The translations under genes were made by a program, and so were the position numbers. Below the pieces are notes generated by a model. It was not told where the DNA came from and searched no databases. It worked only from the letters and a program-made list of their open reading frames with translations. A stretch of DNA of 64,000 nucleotides from Methanococcus voltae (GTDB lineage: Archaea; AGJL01; Methanococci; Methanococcales; Methanococcaceae), in contig NZ_JAGGMO010000001.1 in the NCBI RefSeq assembly GCF_017875395.1, positions 248,001-312,000 of the forward strand, in the 5' to 3' direction. Below are positions 10,009-19,265 of this stretch, piece after piece (position 1 is the first letter of the stretch; each line of letters begins with the position of its first letter).

Positions 10009-10800
10009 ATGTCACATGGTGGCGGAGGACACGCAGCAGAACTATTCCCTGAAACTCAAGTTCTCGGGATTGGTCTTGTATTATCATTAGTTGGAATGTA
10101 TATTGCAAACTTTCTTCCAGAATATGCAATGTTAATAGGTGGAGCATTAACTGTTCCAGCGTGTGTAGCGGGAGCTAACACAACAAGAAAAGTAGCAGCA
10201 TACGGTTTAGGTACCGGTGTTCCTTCAATTGGTATGGTAAGTTTAGGTATGGGTACATTATCAGCACTTGCAGCGGTATATTTACCAGTAGCATTTGGTA
10301 TTGATTCAATGGCTACACCGATAATTGCAGTTATTGTATCATTAGCAATTGGTGCGATTGTAGGTAAGTTAACACAAAACCCTGTAGGTATGAAAGTACC
10401 TATTATCGTATCAAGTATGATAAAATTATCATTAATGGGTGCTTTATCAATTTTGGGATTCTGTACTGCATTTGCAGGCGGATTTTCAGCAAACGTATTT
10501 ATTCCAGGTGCAATAGAAACAGGAATGATTGGTTTAGCATTTATTGCAGCAGGTATTGCAATTTTACACCCATTCAACGCATGTTTAGGACCTAATGAAA
10601 GTCACAGAAGAACAATGTACCTTGCAATTGCTTGTGGTTTATTAGCATGGTTAGTATTCGCAATCTCAAAATTAGATGCAATATCAACTGTTATCTCAGC
10701 AGTGTTATGGGTTGCTACATATGCTATGTTTGTAAAAATGTCTTTGAACGATGCTTCAGATGTTTTATACACACCAGAATTGCCTAAGAAAGAAGAATAA
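10009..10800 (+). CDS. mtrC: Methyl-H4MPT:coenzyme M methyltransferase subunit C
   Basis: The product is 263 residues starting [20 protein letters not shown], with repeated hydrophobic segments and a short charged C-terminal tail. It matches MtrC, an integral membrane subunit of the sodium-translocating methyltransferase. GAGGTG precedes the ATG. The gene lies 22 bp after mtrD and 9 bp before mtrB. Confidence 0.97.
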   Translation: MSHGGGGHAAELFPETQVLGIGLVLSLVGMYIANFLPEYAMLIGGALTVPACVAGANTTRKVAAYGLGTGVPSIGMVSLGMGTLSALAAVYLPVAFGIDSMATPIIAVIVSLAIGAIVGKLTQNPVGMKVPIIVSSMIKLSLMGALSILGFCTAFAGGFSANVFIPGAIETGMIGLAFIAAGIAILHPFNACLGPNESHRRTMYLAIACGLLAWLVFAISKLDAISTVISAVLWVATYAMFVKMSLNDASDVLYTPELPKKEE

Positions 10801-10809
10801 GGTGATAAA

Positions 10810-11136
10810 ATGGAAATTGTTAAAGTATGTCCCGATATAAATGTAGTATTGGACATCGATACAGGTTTAATTGCAGAAATGAGAAAAGATATTCTTGTTA
10901 CTGATTTAAAACCTGTTTCAGCAGAAATAGAACAATTAGAAAAACTTGCGATAGCATTGGAAAATTCATTAGACCCAAGAAACGCACCAATGAAATCATA
11001 CGCTGGTAGAGAAGGTACATACAAAACTGGTGGTTTATTCCAAGGTATGTTCTTCGGTTTCTGGATTGCCTTGTCAATTTTAATGCTCGCAGTATTCTTA
11101 ATCATTAAAACGGATTTAAGCCTAATCGGTCTCTAA
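10810..11136 (+). CDS. mtrB: Methyl-H4MPT:coenzyme M methyltransferase subunit B
   Basis: The product is 108 residues, starting [19 protein letters not shown], with a soluble N-terminal part and one C-terminal membrane anchor ([20 protein letters not shown], about residues 79-98). This is the MtrB architecture. GGTGATAAA precedes the ATG. It lies between mtrC and mtrA as in other Methanococcus mtr operons. Confidence 0.96.
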   Translation: MEIVKVCPDINVVLDIDTGLIAEMRKDILVTDLKPVSAEIEQLEKLAIALENSLDPRNAPMKSYAGREGTYKTGGLFQGMFFGFWIALSILMLAVFLIIKTDLSLIGL

Positions 11137-11153
11137 ATTGTTTAATTTGACAC

Positions 11154-11644
11154 GGAGGTGCTAAAATATGGCAGATAAAAAAGCCCCTGCAGCAGGATGG
11201 CCTGTTGCTAATGGTGAATATGTTGTAGGTAATCCTGAAAGCTGTGTAGCTGTTGTTACATTGGGTTCACACGGATTAGATGAAGCAGCTATCGAAGCAG
11301 GTGCAGCTATCTCAGGACCTTGCCACACAGAAAACTTGGGTATTGAAAAAGTTATTGTTAACTACATTTCAAATCCTAACATCAGATTTATGGTTGTGAC
11401 AGGTTCAGAAGTTCAAGGACACATTACAGGACAATGTTTCAAAGCTCTCTATGAAAACGGAATTGGTGACGATGGTGGTATTATCGGCGCTAAAGGAGCT
11501 ATTCCTTTCATGGAAAACGTTGGAAAAGAACCAGTTGCAAGATTCCAAAATCAAATCGTTGAATTAATTGATATGATTGATTCAGAAGATAAAGGAAAAA
11601 TTCAACAAACAGTTAAAGACTGTATCTCCAAAGACCCTGGTGCA
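11154..11644 (+). repeat. First copy of a 491-bp identical duplication (mtrA 5' region)
   Basis: The segment runs from the ribosome binding site GGAGGTGCTAAAAT through codon 157 or so of mtrA. It matches 12162-12652 base for base at an offset of 1008 bp. Similarity continues patchily for another 60 bp after the end. The bases before position 11154 differ from the second copy, so the boundary sits exactly at the ribosome binding site. Confidence 0.95.
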
Positions 11645-11896
11645 TTCGAAGAAGAAGCTATGGTTATAGACCTTGAGGGTAAAGCAGGCGGAGCTGGAGA
11701 AGAAGAAGGTTCATCAGTTAAAATGACATCCCCAGAAATGGCAATTATCGAATCAAGAATGAGAATCATCTCAAAACAGATCGAACAAGCTGCAATTGTT
11801 AACAAATACAACTCTGGATACTATAACGGTAAAATCCAAGGTATTGCAATAGGCTTATTCTTGTCACTTCTCATATACAGTATGTTATTAATCTAA
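11168..11896 (+). CDS. mtrA: Methyl-H4MPT:coenzyme M methyltransferase subunit A (cobamide carrier)
   Basis: The product is 242 residues. The N-terminal domain of about 170 residues binds the 5-hydroxybenzimidazolyl cobamide. H85 in [10 protein letters not shown] matches the known cobalt-ligand histidine (His84 in the Methanothermobacter protein). A charged linker and a C-terminal membrane helix ([22 protein letters not shown]) give the standard MtrA architecture. It receives the methyl group from MtrH and passes it to coenzyme M. The first 491 bp including the ribosome binding site are identical to the next gene, and the two diverge after DPGA (residue 159). Confidence 0.97.
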   Translation: MADKKAPAAGWPVANGEYVVGNPESCVAVVTLGSHGLDEAAIEAGAAISGPCHTENLGIEKVIVNYISNPNIRFMVVTGSEVQGHITGQCFKALYENGIGDDGGIIGAKGAIPFMENVGKEPVARFQNQIVELIDMIDSEDKGKIQQTVKDCISKDPGAFEEEAMVIDLEGKAGGAGEEEGSSVKMTSPEMAIIESRMRIISKQIEQAAIVNKYNSGYYNGKIQGIAIGLFLSLLIYSMLLI

Positions 11897-12161
11897 TTAA
11901 ATAATTTGATAGTTATTTATTAGAGATTTATTATTAGTTTATATTAGATTATATTAACTTATGATAAATAGATAAAATAATGATTATTGATTATTAATTA
12001 ATAATGATGAATTTAAACACGAATTGGTATCTAGCTAGGTTAGATAATTAATAATTACTGTGTAATAATTAATAATTATGTTAAATTACCAATTAAAACG
12101 TTGAACTTAAAATAAATTAATATGTAAATTCTAAACCAAACCAAAACATATATGCCTTCCA
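11897..12161. other. 265-bp gap inside the mtr operon
   Basis: An unusually long AT-rich non-coding gap separates mtrA from the second mtrA-containing gene. Other mtr genes are 9-47 bp apart. It contains many attaataatta-like stretches and a weak TATA-like acatatatgcc at about 12147-12157, too close to the start to serve as a normal promoter. It does not match the 31 bp in front of the first mtrA. It may be the remnant of a duplication or recombination event. Confidence 0.6.
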
Positions 12162-12652
12162 GGAGGTGCTAAAATATGGCAGATAAAAAAGCCCCTGCAG
12201 CAGGATGGCCTGTTGCTAATGGTGAATATGTTGTAGGTAATCCTGAAAGCTGTGTAGCTGTTGTTACATTGGGTTCACACGGATTAGATGAAGCAGCTAT
12301 CGAAGCAGGTGCAGCTATCTCAGGACCTTGCCACACAGAAAACTTGGGTATTGAAAAAGTTATTGTTAACTACATTTCAAATCCTAACATCAGATTTATG
12401 GTTGTGACAGGTTCAGAAGTTCAAGGACACATTACAGGACAATGTTTCAAAGCTCTCTATGAAAACGGAATTGGTGACGATGGTGGTATTATCGGCGCTA
12501 AAGGAGCTATTCCTTTCATGGAAAACGTTGGAAAAGAACCAGTTGCAAGATTCCAAAATCAAATCGTTGAATTAATTGATATGATTGATTCAGAAGATAA
12601 AGGAAAAATTCAACAAACAGTTAAAGACTGTATCTCCAAAGACCCTGGTGCA
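12162..12652 (+). repeat. Second copy of the 491-bp identical duplication
   Basis: This segment is identical to 11154-11644, starting at the ribosome binding site and ending where the two proteins diverge. No mismatch was found on line-by-line reading. Identity at synonymous sites implies a recent duplication or ongoing gene conversion. Confidence 0.95.
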
Positions 12653-12937
12653 ACAGATGAAGAAGCTATGGTTATAGACCTTGAGGGTAAAGCTGGTGAA
12701 GCAGGAGAAGATTCAGGCGATGGTTTCGCTATCGAAGGTATCCCTACTGTATCAGAACCAGACCTTGAATATATAAGGAAATTAAACGAAAGTCTCGACT
12801 ATAAAGTGGGCCTAACTACAAGAGATTTAGGTCTTGCTTCTGGAGTTCAGTCTGAAAGCCTCACCGGTTTATTATATGGTATGATGTTTGCATTAGTATT
12901 CGTTGCAATACCATTAATATTAAAAATTGGATTTTAA
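12176..12937 (+). CDS. mtrF: MtrA cobamide domain fused to MtrF-like tail
   Basis: The product is 253 residues. Residues 1-159 are identical to MtrA, including cobalt ligand H85. After an acidic linker, residues 191-253 ([21 protein letters not shown] to the end) look like a complete MtrF: a charged region with YIRKLN and TTRDLGL, then one membrane helix ([21 protein letters not shown]). The gene occupies the mtrF slot between mtrA and mtrG, and no separate mtrF exists in the window. It would therefore give the Mtr complex a second cobamide domain on the F subunit. Domain assignment of the tail is by recognition and position. Expression as a fusion is inferred. Confidence 0.85.
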   Translation: MADKKAPAAGWPVANGEYVVGNPESCVAVVTLGSHGLDEAAIEAGAAISGPCHTENLGIEKVIVNYISNPNIRFMVVTGSEVQGHITGQCFKALYENGIGDDGGIIGAKGAIPFMENVGKEPVARFQNQIVELIDMIDSEDKGKIQQTVKDCISKDPGATDEEAMVIDLEGKAGEAGEDSGDGFAIEGIPTVSEPDLEYIRKLNESLDYKVGLTTRDLGLASGVQSESLTGLLYGMMFALVFVAIPLILKIGF

Positions 12938-12984
12938 ATATTAAGAGACTAATAATTCCATCATTAAATTTATAAGGTGATTAG

Positions 12985-13209
12985 ATGGCTGAAATTCCTA
13001 CAGTAATAACACCAAACAAGGAATTCAAAGAATTACAGAAAAAACTTGACGAAGTTGAAGATAGAGTTGAAAGAACAAATGCTGAAATCTTCCAAAGAAC
13101 AGGTCAAAAAACAGGAAGAGATGTAGGTATTGTACTTGGTTTCGCAGTTGGAACCGTTTTATTATACTCATTAGCAGGAGCTTTGCAGTTCTTCAATCTT
13201 ATAAAATAA
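12985..13209 (+). CDS. mtrG: Methyl-H4MPT:coenzyme M methyltransferase subunit G
   Basis: The product is 74 residues starting MAEIPTVITPNKEFKELQKK. A charged, probably helical segment (about residues 10-42) is followed by one membrane helix (GIVLGFAVGTVLLYSLAGALQFF). This is the MtrG layout. GGTGAT precedes ATG 12985. It lies between the mtrA-F fusion and mtrH in canonical order. Confidence 0.95.
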   Translation: MAEIPTVITPNKEFKELQKKLDEVEDRVERTNAEIFQRTGQKTGRDVGIVLGFAVGTVLLYSLAGALQFFNLIK

Positions 13210-13230
13210 CATTGTTACAGAGGTGGAATA

Positions 13231-14190
13231 ATGTTCAAATTCGACAAAGAACAGGAAATTATTGAATTAGCTGGTGCAAGATTTGGAGGACAACCAGGAG
13301 AATGTCCTACCGCATTATCCGGTACCATATTTTACGCAAGACACAAAATTGTAGAAGATCCTAAAAAAGGTATCTTCGATAAAGCTGCTGCTGAAGAATT
13401 AATCAACAAGCAAGCTGAAATGCAAGATATCACAGGTAACTCAGCATTAGTACAAGTATTCGGTGGTTCAGAAGAAGCACTCGTTAACTATATTGACTTC
13501 GTAGCTGATGTATGGGACGGACCTATGTTATTGGACTCAACATCCGGTAAAGCAAGAATGGCTGCAGCTACAAGAGCTACAGAAGCTGGATTTGCTGGAC
13601 AATGTGTTTACAACTCAATCAACGTTTCAATGGACGAAGAAGAGTTCCAAAACTTAGTTGAAAGTGACCTTGAAGCTTCAATCGTTTTATGTTTCGACCC
13701 AATGGACCCTTCAGTAGAAGGTAAATTGAACGTTTTAAACAACGGTGGTAAAACAGCTGAAACAGGTATGTTAGAACTCGCTGAAAAAGCAGGTATCAAA
13801 CACCCATTAATTGACGTTGCTGTAACCCCTATGGGTAACGGTGCAGGTCAAGCTGTAAGAGCTTCATTTGCTGTTAAAGCAAAATTAGGTTTACCAGTAG
13901 GTAGCGGTATACACAACATCCCATCAGCATGGGACTGGTTAAGAGAATTCAGAAAAGGATTAAGAGAAAACGACAAAGCACAGTTATCAAAAGACGTACA
14001 CCACGTATGTGACATTGGTGCTAACATTGTACAAACAATGGCTTCAGGAGACTTCGTTCTCTACGGTCCAATCGACAACTCAGAATTAGCATTCCCAGCT
14101 GTTGCAATGACAGATATGATTATTGCTGAAACCGCTAAAGATTTAGGTACAACACCTGATGAGAAACACCCATTAAACAAATTAATTTAA
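13231..14190 (+). CDS. mtrH: Methyl-H4MPT:coenzyme M methyltransferase subunit H
   Basis: The product is 319 residues, soluble, starting MFKFDKEQEIIELAGARFGGQPGE. MtrH is the catalytic subunit that moves the methyl group from methyl-tetrahydromethanopterin to the cob(I)amide on MtrA. It belongs to the TIM-barrel pterin-dependent methyltransferases, visible here in DPMDPSVEGK and LIDVAVTPMGNGAGQAVRAS. GAGGTGG precedes the ATG. It ends the mtr operon and is followed by T-rich and A-rich sequence. Confidence 0.97.
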   Translation: MFKFDKEQEIIELAGARFGGQPGECPTALSGTIFYARHKIVEDPKKGIFDKAAAEELINKQAEMQDITGNSALVQVFGGSEEALVNYIDFVADVWDGPMLLDSTSGKARMAAATRATEAGFAGQCVYNSINVSMDEEEFQNLVESDLEASIVLCFDPMDPSVEGKLNVLNNGGKTAETGMLELAEKAGIKHPLIDVAVTPMGNGAGQAVRASFAVKAKLGLPVGSGIHNIPSAWDWLREFRKGLRENDKAQLSKDVHHVCDIGANIVQTMASGDFVLYGPIDNSELAFPAVAMTDMIIAETAKDLGTTPDEKHPLNKLI

Positions 14191-14343
14191 TTAAAACATT
14201 AATTTGTTTATTATTTTATACACTTTTTTGAATAATTAAAAAATAAAAATAAAATATAATAAAAAATAAAAATAAAAAAGCTATTTTAAAAGTATATTAT
14301 TAAAAATTAATGTTAAAAATATAATATTAAAATATCACCAATA

Positions 14344-14880
14344 TTAATTTAAACTATTAAATTTCCAAATTACTGCCAAATCTTTTAAAGCAGTCATTAT
14401 TTTGGATTTTTCCCCTTCGATAAGTATTTTAAGATCTTCCTCTTCACTTTGTGAGAATATCAATCCATTATCCTCACTAAGTTCCCCTAAAATTTCAGGA
14501 TGCAATTCAAAAGGCATTTTTACACGGATAACTTCAGTTGCCTTTCTTTTTTTAACTTCTGGATTATAAGGAGTTTGTTTTAATGGAAATTCAACATCTA
14601 ACTCCCCTCTTGAAGCTTTTCCAAGTTTATCCAAAAAATCTTTAGCCATTTTTTCGTCACACATACCAAATAGTGCACCTTGTAACACCGAAATCTCTTT
14701 TTCAGCATCCATCAATACACTAAAATCTGCGTGCTCGTCTAAAATATAATACGTTATAATATTATTTGCAATTCTTAATCTATCAAAATATTCTTTTGGA
14801 ATAGGCCTCTTTCTTGAAAGTTCTAAAGTTAAGTTGTTTAAAACTACCCATTTCTTATCAATCCCTTTTGCATCCTTCAT
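14344..14880 (-). CDS. Conserved methanogen protein of unknown function (possibly DUF2096)
   Basis: The product is 178 residues, soluble and without signal or membrane segments. It has a helical N-terminal half (KKWVVLNNLTLELSRKRPIP) and a C-terminal part with repeated charged strands (VIRVKMPFELHPEILGEL). I assign it only tentatively to an uncharacterised methanogen family. Its start overlaps the 3' end of the upstream gene (14858-15187) by 23 bp in another frame, which suggests translational coupling and a shared role. It is convergent with mtrH. Confidence 0.8.
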   Translation of the reverse strand: MKDAKGIDKKWVVLNNLTLELSRKRPIPKEYFDRLRIANNIITYYILDEHADFSVLMDAEKEISVLQGALFGMCDEKMAKDFLDKLGKASRGELDVEFPLKQTPYNPEVKKRKATEVIRVKMPFELHPEILGELSEDNGLIFSQSEEEDLKILIEGEKSKIMTALKDLAVIWKFNSLN

Positions 14881-15187
14881 CGCTCATCATCTCAATGTAA
14901 TTTTTTAGTATTAATTTAGAATCATGATTTAAAACAGCCCCAAATTTCCGCAAATCTTCTTCAATATCATTAACATCCATATTTTTCTTCAAAAAATAAA
15001 TTTGATAGCTGTCAGTACCTTGGATATTTAATATAGCCACAGTATGGTTTTTAGAATACAAGTCTATATTCTCCCTGTTGGCCTTAGCTCGCATAGTTCC
15101 CGAGATTTCCGGAGAATCTAAAACTTCATTAGAGTCTATTATTGTAAGTAGTTTAGCTATGAAATTTCCACATTTGCAACTTTCCAT
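14858..15187 (-). CDS. Small conserved protein of unknown function (possibly DUF749)
   Basis: The product is 109 residues. An N-terminal CKCG pair is followed by a block NHTVAILNIQGTDSYQIYFLKK that resembles the small methanogen DUF749 family. That assignment is from memory and weak. It overlaps the downstream gene by 23 bp and probably shares its transcript. The start ATG at 15187 is preceded by GGGTGAAAAT. Confidence 0.75.
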   Translation of the reverse strand: MESCKCGNFIAKLLTIIDSNEVLDSPEISGTMRAKANRENIDLYSKNHTVAILNIQGTDSYQIYFLKKNMDVNDIEEDLRKFGAVLNHDSKLILKNYIEMMSDEGCKRD

Positions 15188-15232
15188 ATTTTCACCCGCT
15201 TACTCTAAACTTAAATTTAAACTTAAACTAAA

Positions 15233-16264
15233 CTATATGTTGAATAATCTTTTAGTTTGGGAATATATAAGTTTAGCTATATTAATTAAGTTATTATCTT
15301 GATTAATTATTTGATTGCCCATATCATTACATGAAATATCTAGATTATTACTGTTAATATTATTACTATTGGTAATAGTATTACTATTGTTACTATTGTT
15401 ACTATTGTTATTATGATTATTCTTATTTCTAATAGTATCTAATTTATTGTTTATATTATTAATACCGTTGCAATTATCTTTCTCATCATTCTCATCATTT
15501 AATAAATTATAAATTTTTCCAAATTCATTTACTACTAACCTTACATTTGAAGGCTCATTTTGTTCCCCTTTTATTGGCGATACAAACGGACTATCGGTTT
15601 CAGAAAGAGTATTCTTAAATAAATCCATATCATAAATACTCAATAACTCTTTTATTAAATTTTTATGATATTCTGAAAAACACAACTGTGTTGAAATTGA
15701 GATATAATTATCATTATCTATTAATTCTTTTGCTAGTTGATTACTTCCACTAAAACAGTGATATATAATTCTTATATCATTTTTGGTAATTTCATGTATT
15801 ATTTTGTACGCTTTATCTTCAAAACCTCTCGCATGAATGACTACAGGCATATCCAATTCTTTTGCTAAAGTTAAGTATTTTCTAAATATTTTTTCCTGCT
15901 TATCCAAATCGGCTTGACTATTTATCCCACTATCGAGACCTATTTCACCAACTGCCACTATTGAATCTTGATTTTTCTCAATAAACTTATATGTGTCCTC
16001 AATTACCTTCCAATCGGATTTTACCCTAGAAGGGTGGTACCCCATTGTAATATTGATATCTTTGGGATATTTAGTTTTTAAATCGAGTGCCCTTTTACAT
16101 CCACCTAAACTTTCGCCACTAGTAATCATTTCTACATTGTTATCGATTGCACCGGTTATCAATTCATCCCTATTTTTTAATCGCCTATATTCCATGTGGC
16201 AATGTGCATCGATATATCCCATATTTTTATTTTTATTTTTATTTCCATTATCCATCACTTTCAA
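15233..16264 (-). CDS. TatD-family metal-dependent hydrolase with Asn-rich insert
   Basis: The product is 343 residues. TatD motifs are in order: DAHCH (H21, H23), GEIGLD (E107), VVIHARG (H144), YHCFSG (H169) and ETDSP (D224). These metal ligands define the TatD DNase/amidohydrolase family. Between about residues 257 and 325 a low-complexity Asn/Ser-rich insert interrupts the C-terminal helical part, which resumes as IAKLIYSQTKRLF. Another Asn/Lys stretch sits at the N-terminus. The start is a TTG at 16264 behind GGTGA. An ATG at 16255 and an ATG just before GYIDAHCH are alternatives. The substrate is unknown, and TatD proteins are usually 3'-5' nucleases. Confidence 0.88.
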   Translation of the reverse strand: MKVMDNGNKNKNKNMGYIDAHCHMEYRRLKNRDELITGAIDNNVEMITSGESLGGCKRALDLKTKYPKDINITMGYHPSRVKSDWKVIEDTYKFIEKNQDSIVAVGEIGLDSGINSQADLDKQEKIFRKYLTLAKELDMPVVIHARGFEDKAYKIIHEITKNDIRIIYHCFSGSNQLAKELIDNDNYISISTQLCFSEYHKNLIKELLSIYDMDLFKNTLSETDSPFVSPIKGEQNEPSNVRLVVNEFGKIYNLLNDENDEKDNCNGINNINNKLDTIRNKNNHNNNSNNSNNSNTITNSNNINSNNLDISCNDMGNQIINQDNNLINIAKLIYSQTKRLFNI

Positions 16265-16476
16265 ACTTTCACCGTAAATTCCAAAATTCTAAAAAATACA
16301 TAAATACATAATAATTATATAATGGTGTTGTATTATAGATTATTTTAAATATTTTCTTTGTATATATTAAGTTCATTAACTATTAAAATATGAGATTATT
16401 AAATTTATTAAATTATTAGGATTATGATTATAATTATTGTGATTACAATTATTATGATAATACTTATGGTGATATT

Positions 16477-18138
16477 ATGACTTCGGAACTTTCAAAGATT
16501 AAGAAAACGGAAGAATATAAAAAATTTATAAGATATTTAATTGAAGAATTATTATCTAATAAAGAAAAAATTGAAGAATTAGATGCAAAAAGAAAAAAAC
16601 AGAAAGTGGAAGATATTAAAGCAAAAAGTCTTCGAAAATTCGATTTAAATATTGGATTCCCCCCTAATTCAGATATTCTTGCCCTTGCAACAGAAACGGA
16701 AAAAAAAGAATTATCTTTAATTTTACGAAAAAAGCCTATTAGGACACTTTCAGGCGTTGCAGTAGTCGCAGTTATGACTTCACCCGAACCTTGTCCACAC
16801 GGCAAATGTTCTTTCTGCCCGGGCGGTAAAGAAAGCGTATTTGGAGATGTTCCCCAAAGTTATACGGGAAAAGAGCCTGCAACTATGAGAGGCATTATGT
16901 ATAAATTTGACCCTTACGTACAGACTTCTGAAAGATTAGCACAACTTGAAAAAGTAGGTCATCCGACAGATAAAGTTGAACTTATCATCATGGGCGGTAC
17001 TTTCCCAGGGCGAGATATAGAGTACCAGGAAAACTTTATAAAAGGTTGTTTAGATGCTATGAATGGTTTAGTATCTGAAACGCTCGAAGAAGCTCAAAAA
17101 ATAAATGAAACTGCTTCCCATAGGTGTGTTGCTCTTACAATTGAAACACGTCCTGACTACTGTAAAGAAGAACATATAGACGAAATGTTAAAGTTAGGTG
17201 CCACACGTGTTGAATTAGGTATTCAAAGTACGTATGATGAAGTATTAGACTTTGTAAAAAGAGGTCACTCAGTTTCTGAGTCAATTAAGGCTACTTCACG
17301 TCTTAAAAACAGCGGTTTAAAGGTTTCTTACCACCTTATTCCAGGATTGCCACATACTACAGAAGAAATGGATAAAGAAAATATTGAAAGAGTGTTCAAT
17401 AATCCAGATTTTAAACCGGATTTAATAAAGTTCTACCCTTGTTTAGTTATTGAAGGGACAGAACTTTACGACTTATGGAAAAAAGGAGAATATAAACCAA
17501 TTACTGATGAAGAAGCGGTTGAATTAGTAACTTATGCTAAATCAATTATGCCGAAATGGATTAGAACGTCACGTATACAGCGAGATATTCCTGCAACAGT
17601 TATTGATGAGGGCGTTAAAAAAAGTAACCTTGGAGAATTAGTGTATAAAAACCTTGAAGAAAAAGGTATAAAGTGCAAATGTATTCGATGTAGGGAAGTA
17701 GGTCACGTTTGTTATAAAAAAGGTATAAAACCGGACTTATCAAGTATAAAACTACTTGTTGAAGAGTATGAAGCTAGTGGGGGTAAAGAATTTTTTATAT
17801 CCTATGAAGATGTTAAAAATGATTTATTAATCGGATACCTAAGACTTAGAATTCCAGATATGAAAGCAGTGTTTAGAGCAGAAATAGATGAAAATACTGC
17901 CCTAATAAGACAAGTTCATGTCTGCGGTCAGCAGGAAGAACTAGGTTCTAAAATAGAAGATACTAAAAACTGGCAACATAAAGGTTATGGAAAATTAATG
18001 CTCGAAGAAGCTGAAAAAATCGCAAAAAGTCACGGAAAATCAAAAATATTGATAACCAGTGGTATTGGAGTTAGAGAATACTATAAAAAACAAGGTTACG
18101 ACCGAGTAGGTGCCTACATGGGCAAAAAATTGAATTAA
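16477..18138 (+). CDS. elp3: Elp3-type tRNA wobble-uridine acetyltransferase/radical SAM enzyme
   Basis: The product is 553 residues. The radical SAM cysteines are C106, C111 and C114 (CPHGKCSFCPGG), spaced CX4CX2C as in Elp3. The C-terminal 130 residues form a GNAT acetyltransferase domain (HKGYGKLMLEEAEKIAKSHG, YYKKQGYDRVGAYMGKKL). Elp3 starts synthesis of carboxymethyl-type side chains on U34 of tRNA. Length and domain order match archaeal single-subunit Elp3. GGTGATATT precedes the ATG. The gene is divergent from the TatD gene across about 210 bp. Confidence 0.95.
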   Translation: MTSELSKIKKTEEYKKFIRYLIEELLSNKEKIEELDAKRKKQKVEDIKAKSLRKFDLNIGFPPNSDILALATETEKKELSLILRKKPIRTLSGVAVVAVMTSPEPCPHGKCSFCPGGKESVFGDVPQSYTGKEPATMRGIMYKFDPYVQTSERLAQLEKVGHPTDKVELIIMGGTFPGRDIEYQENFIKGCLDAMNGLVSETLEEAQKINETASHRCVALTIETRPDYCKEEHIDEMLKLGATRVELGIQSTYDEVLDFVKRGHSVSESIKATSRLKNSGLKVSYHLIPGLPHTTEEMDKENIERVFNNPDFKPDLIKFYPCLVIEGTELYDLWKKGEYKPITDEEAVELVTYAKSIMPKWIRTSRIQRDIPATVIDEGVKKSNLGELVYKNLEEKGIKCKCIRCREVGHVCYKKGIKPDLSSIKLLVEEYEASGGKEFFISYEDVKNDLLIGYLRLRIPDMKAVFRAEIDENTALIRQVHVCGQQEELGSKIEDTKNWQHKGYGKLMLEEAEKIAKSHGKSKILITSGIGVREYYKKQGYDRVGAYMGKKLN

Positions 18139-18652
18139 AAGAAATTAGTAAATAATATTGAATAATCGGTTTATTAATTTAATATACTACTTATTCTATT
18201 TCTAGTATTATATTCTATACTATACTATTTTATTCTATTTTTATATTTTAGATTTTATTTATTGGCATATTTTAATTTTGCAATATATTCTAAGATATAT
18301 CGCTCGTGTTTATCCTGATTATAATAACAGCATTAATAGTAATTTAGAGTTTTAAAAACTCTATTTCTATGCTATTTGGTATTGTACGGGCATATATAAC
18401 TACATCAACCAAATAATAAAAATTTTAGAAATTTTAGATTTAGAAATTTTAATGTATAATTTAGTAAAATTATCTAATAGAATTATTTAAGAAAATTTAA
18501 CTTATCATTTACAGTAATACAACCAACCAAATTAATATAAATGAAATTTATGAATCTAACTTATAGTTTTTTAACTCTTATGTGATTGATTCATTCAATA
18601 CAAGGGATAGTGCTAATCATTTCTATTTATATTCATTCATATGTTCAATAGT
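18139..18652. other. Gene-poor AT-rich stretch
   Basis: About 510 bp lack a supported ORF. A 9-bp inverted repeat, TAGAGTTTT and AAAACTCTA separated by one base, lies near 18344-18362. A second possible hairpin pairs ATTTGGT with ACCAAAT near 18375-18415. Either could be part of a terminator or a small RNA. Nothing else was recognised. Confidence 0.4.
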
Positions 18653-18784
18653 TTAAATTACTATAGATGAAACTGCTAGAATTCCAACTAGGTATGCTAC
18701 TACTTTAACTGCAACATTACCCCTAAAAGGTCGTCCCATATCATTTTTAAAATTTTTAAATCCCATTGTTCTTGAATTTACCAT
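18653..18784 (-). CDS. 43-residue membrane protein, unknown
   Basis: An ATG at 18784 follows a clear GGTGAT site (18788-18793) with 3-nt spacing and opens a 43-codon frame ending at TAA 18653. The product starts MVNSRTMGFKNFKND, has a basic GRPFRGN segment, and ends in one hydrophobic helix (VAVKVVAYLVGILAVSSIVI). A basic front and one terminal membrane helix suggest a small membrane-anchored peptide or a subunit of a larger membrane complex. It stands alone in a 1.1-kb gap, and no family was recognised. Confidence 0.7.
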   Translation of the reverse strand: MVNSRTMGFKNFKNDMGRPFRGNVAVKVVAYLVGILAVSSIVI

Positions 18785-19265
18785 CAAATCACCATATTTC
18801 ATATTTATTCTATTCTAATCATTATTAATTATGTGATAAAGAGCTACTATAATAAAATTATCCATTTATTTTATACTACATTACTATGTAACCGATTATT
18901 GCGAATAATACTATTAAATAACTAATATATATAGGTATTTGTACATTATAAATCATTATAAATGTTTTTAATGAAAAATAATGACAAATCATTGAGTTTT
19001 AATATTATTAATCATGACAAATATAAATCGTATAATTATATATTTGAATAAATAATTATAATAGTAGTGAATAATAATCATAAAAATATCAGTTATAATA
19101 ATATCGTATTACACTAAACATTCAAACAATATCAAAGTATAAATGTTTAAAAAACAATATATAATGTAATAAAAAATGAATAATCAAGATTATAAAATTT
19201 AAAATATAGTATGATATATTACAATATATTAAGCAAGACAATTAATAGTACGGAATGTTGATAAT
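18785..19265. other. AT-rich intergenic region before bioW
   Basis: About 480 bp of very AT-rich DNA contain no supported ORF. TATA-like sequences occur (for example atatatagg near 18930 and tatataatg near 19160), and either strand could be served. The bioW start is preceded only by a weak site (gttgataat). No repeat was recognised. Confidence 0.4.

Noticed and set aside
10056-10577. Antisense 173-codon frame within mtrC
   Set aside because: It is a shadow of a highly conserved, codon-biased gene and has no ribosome binding site.
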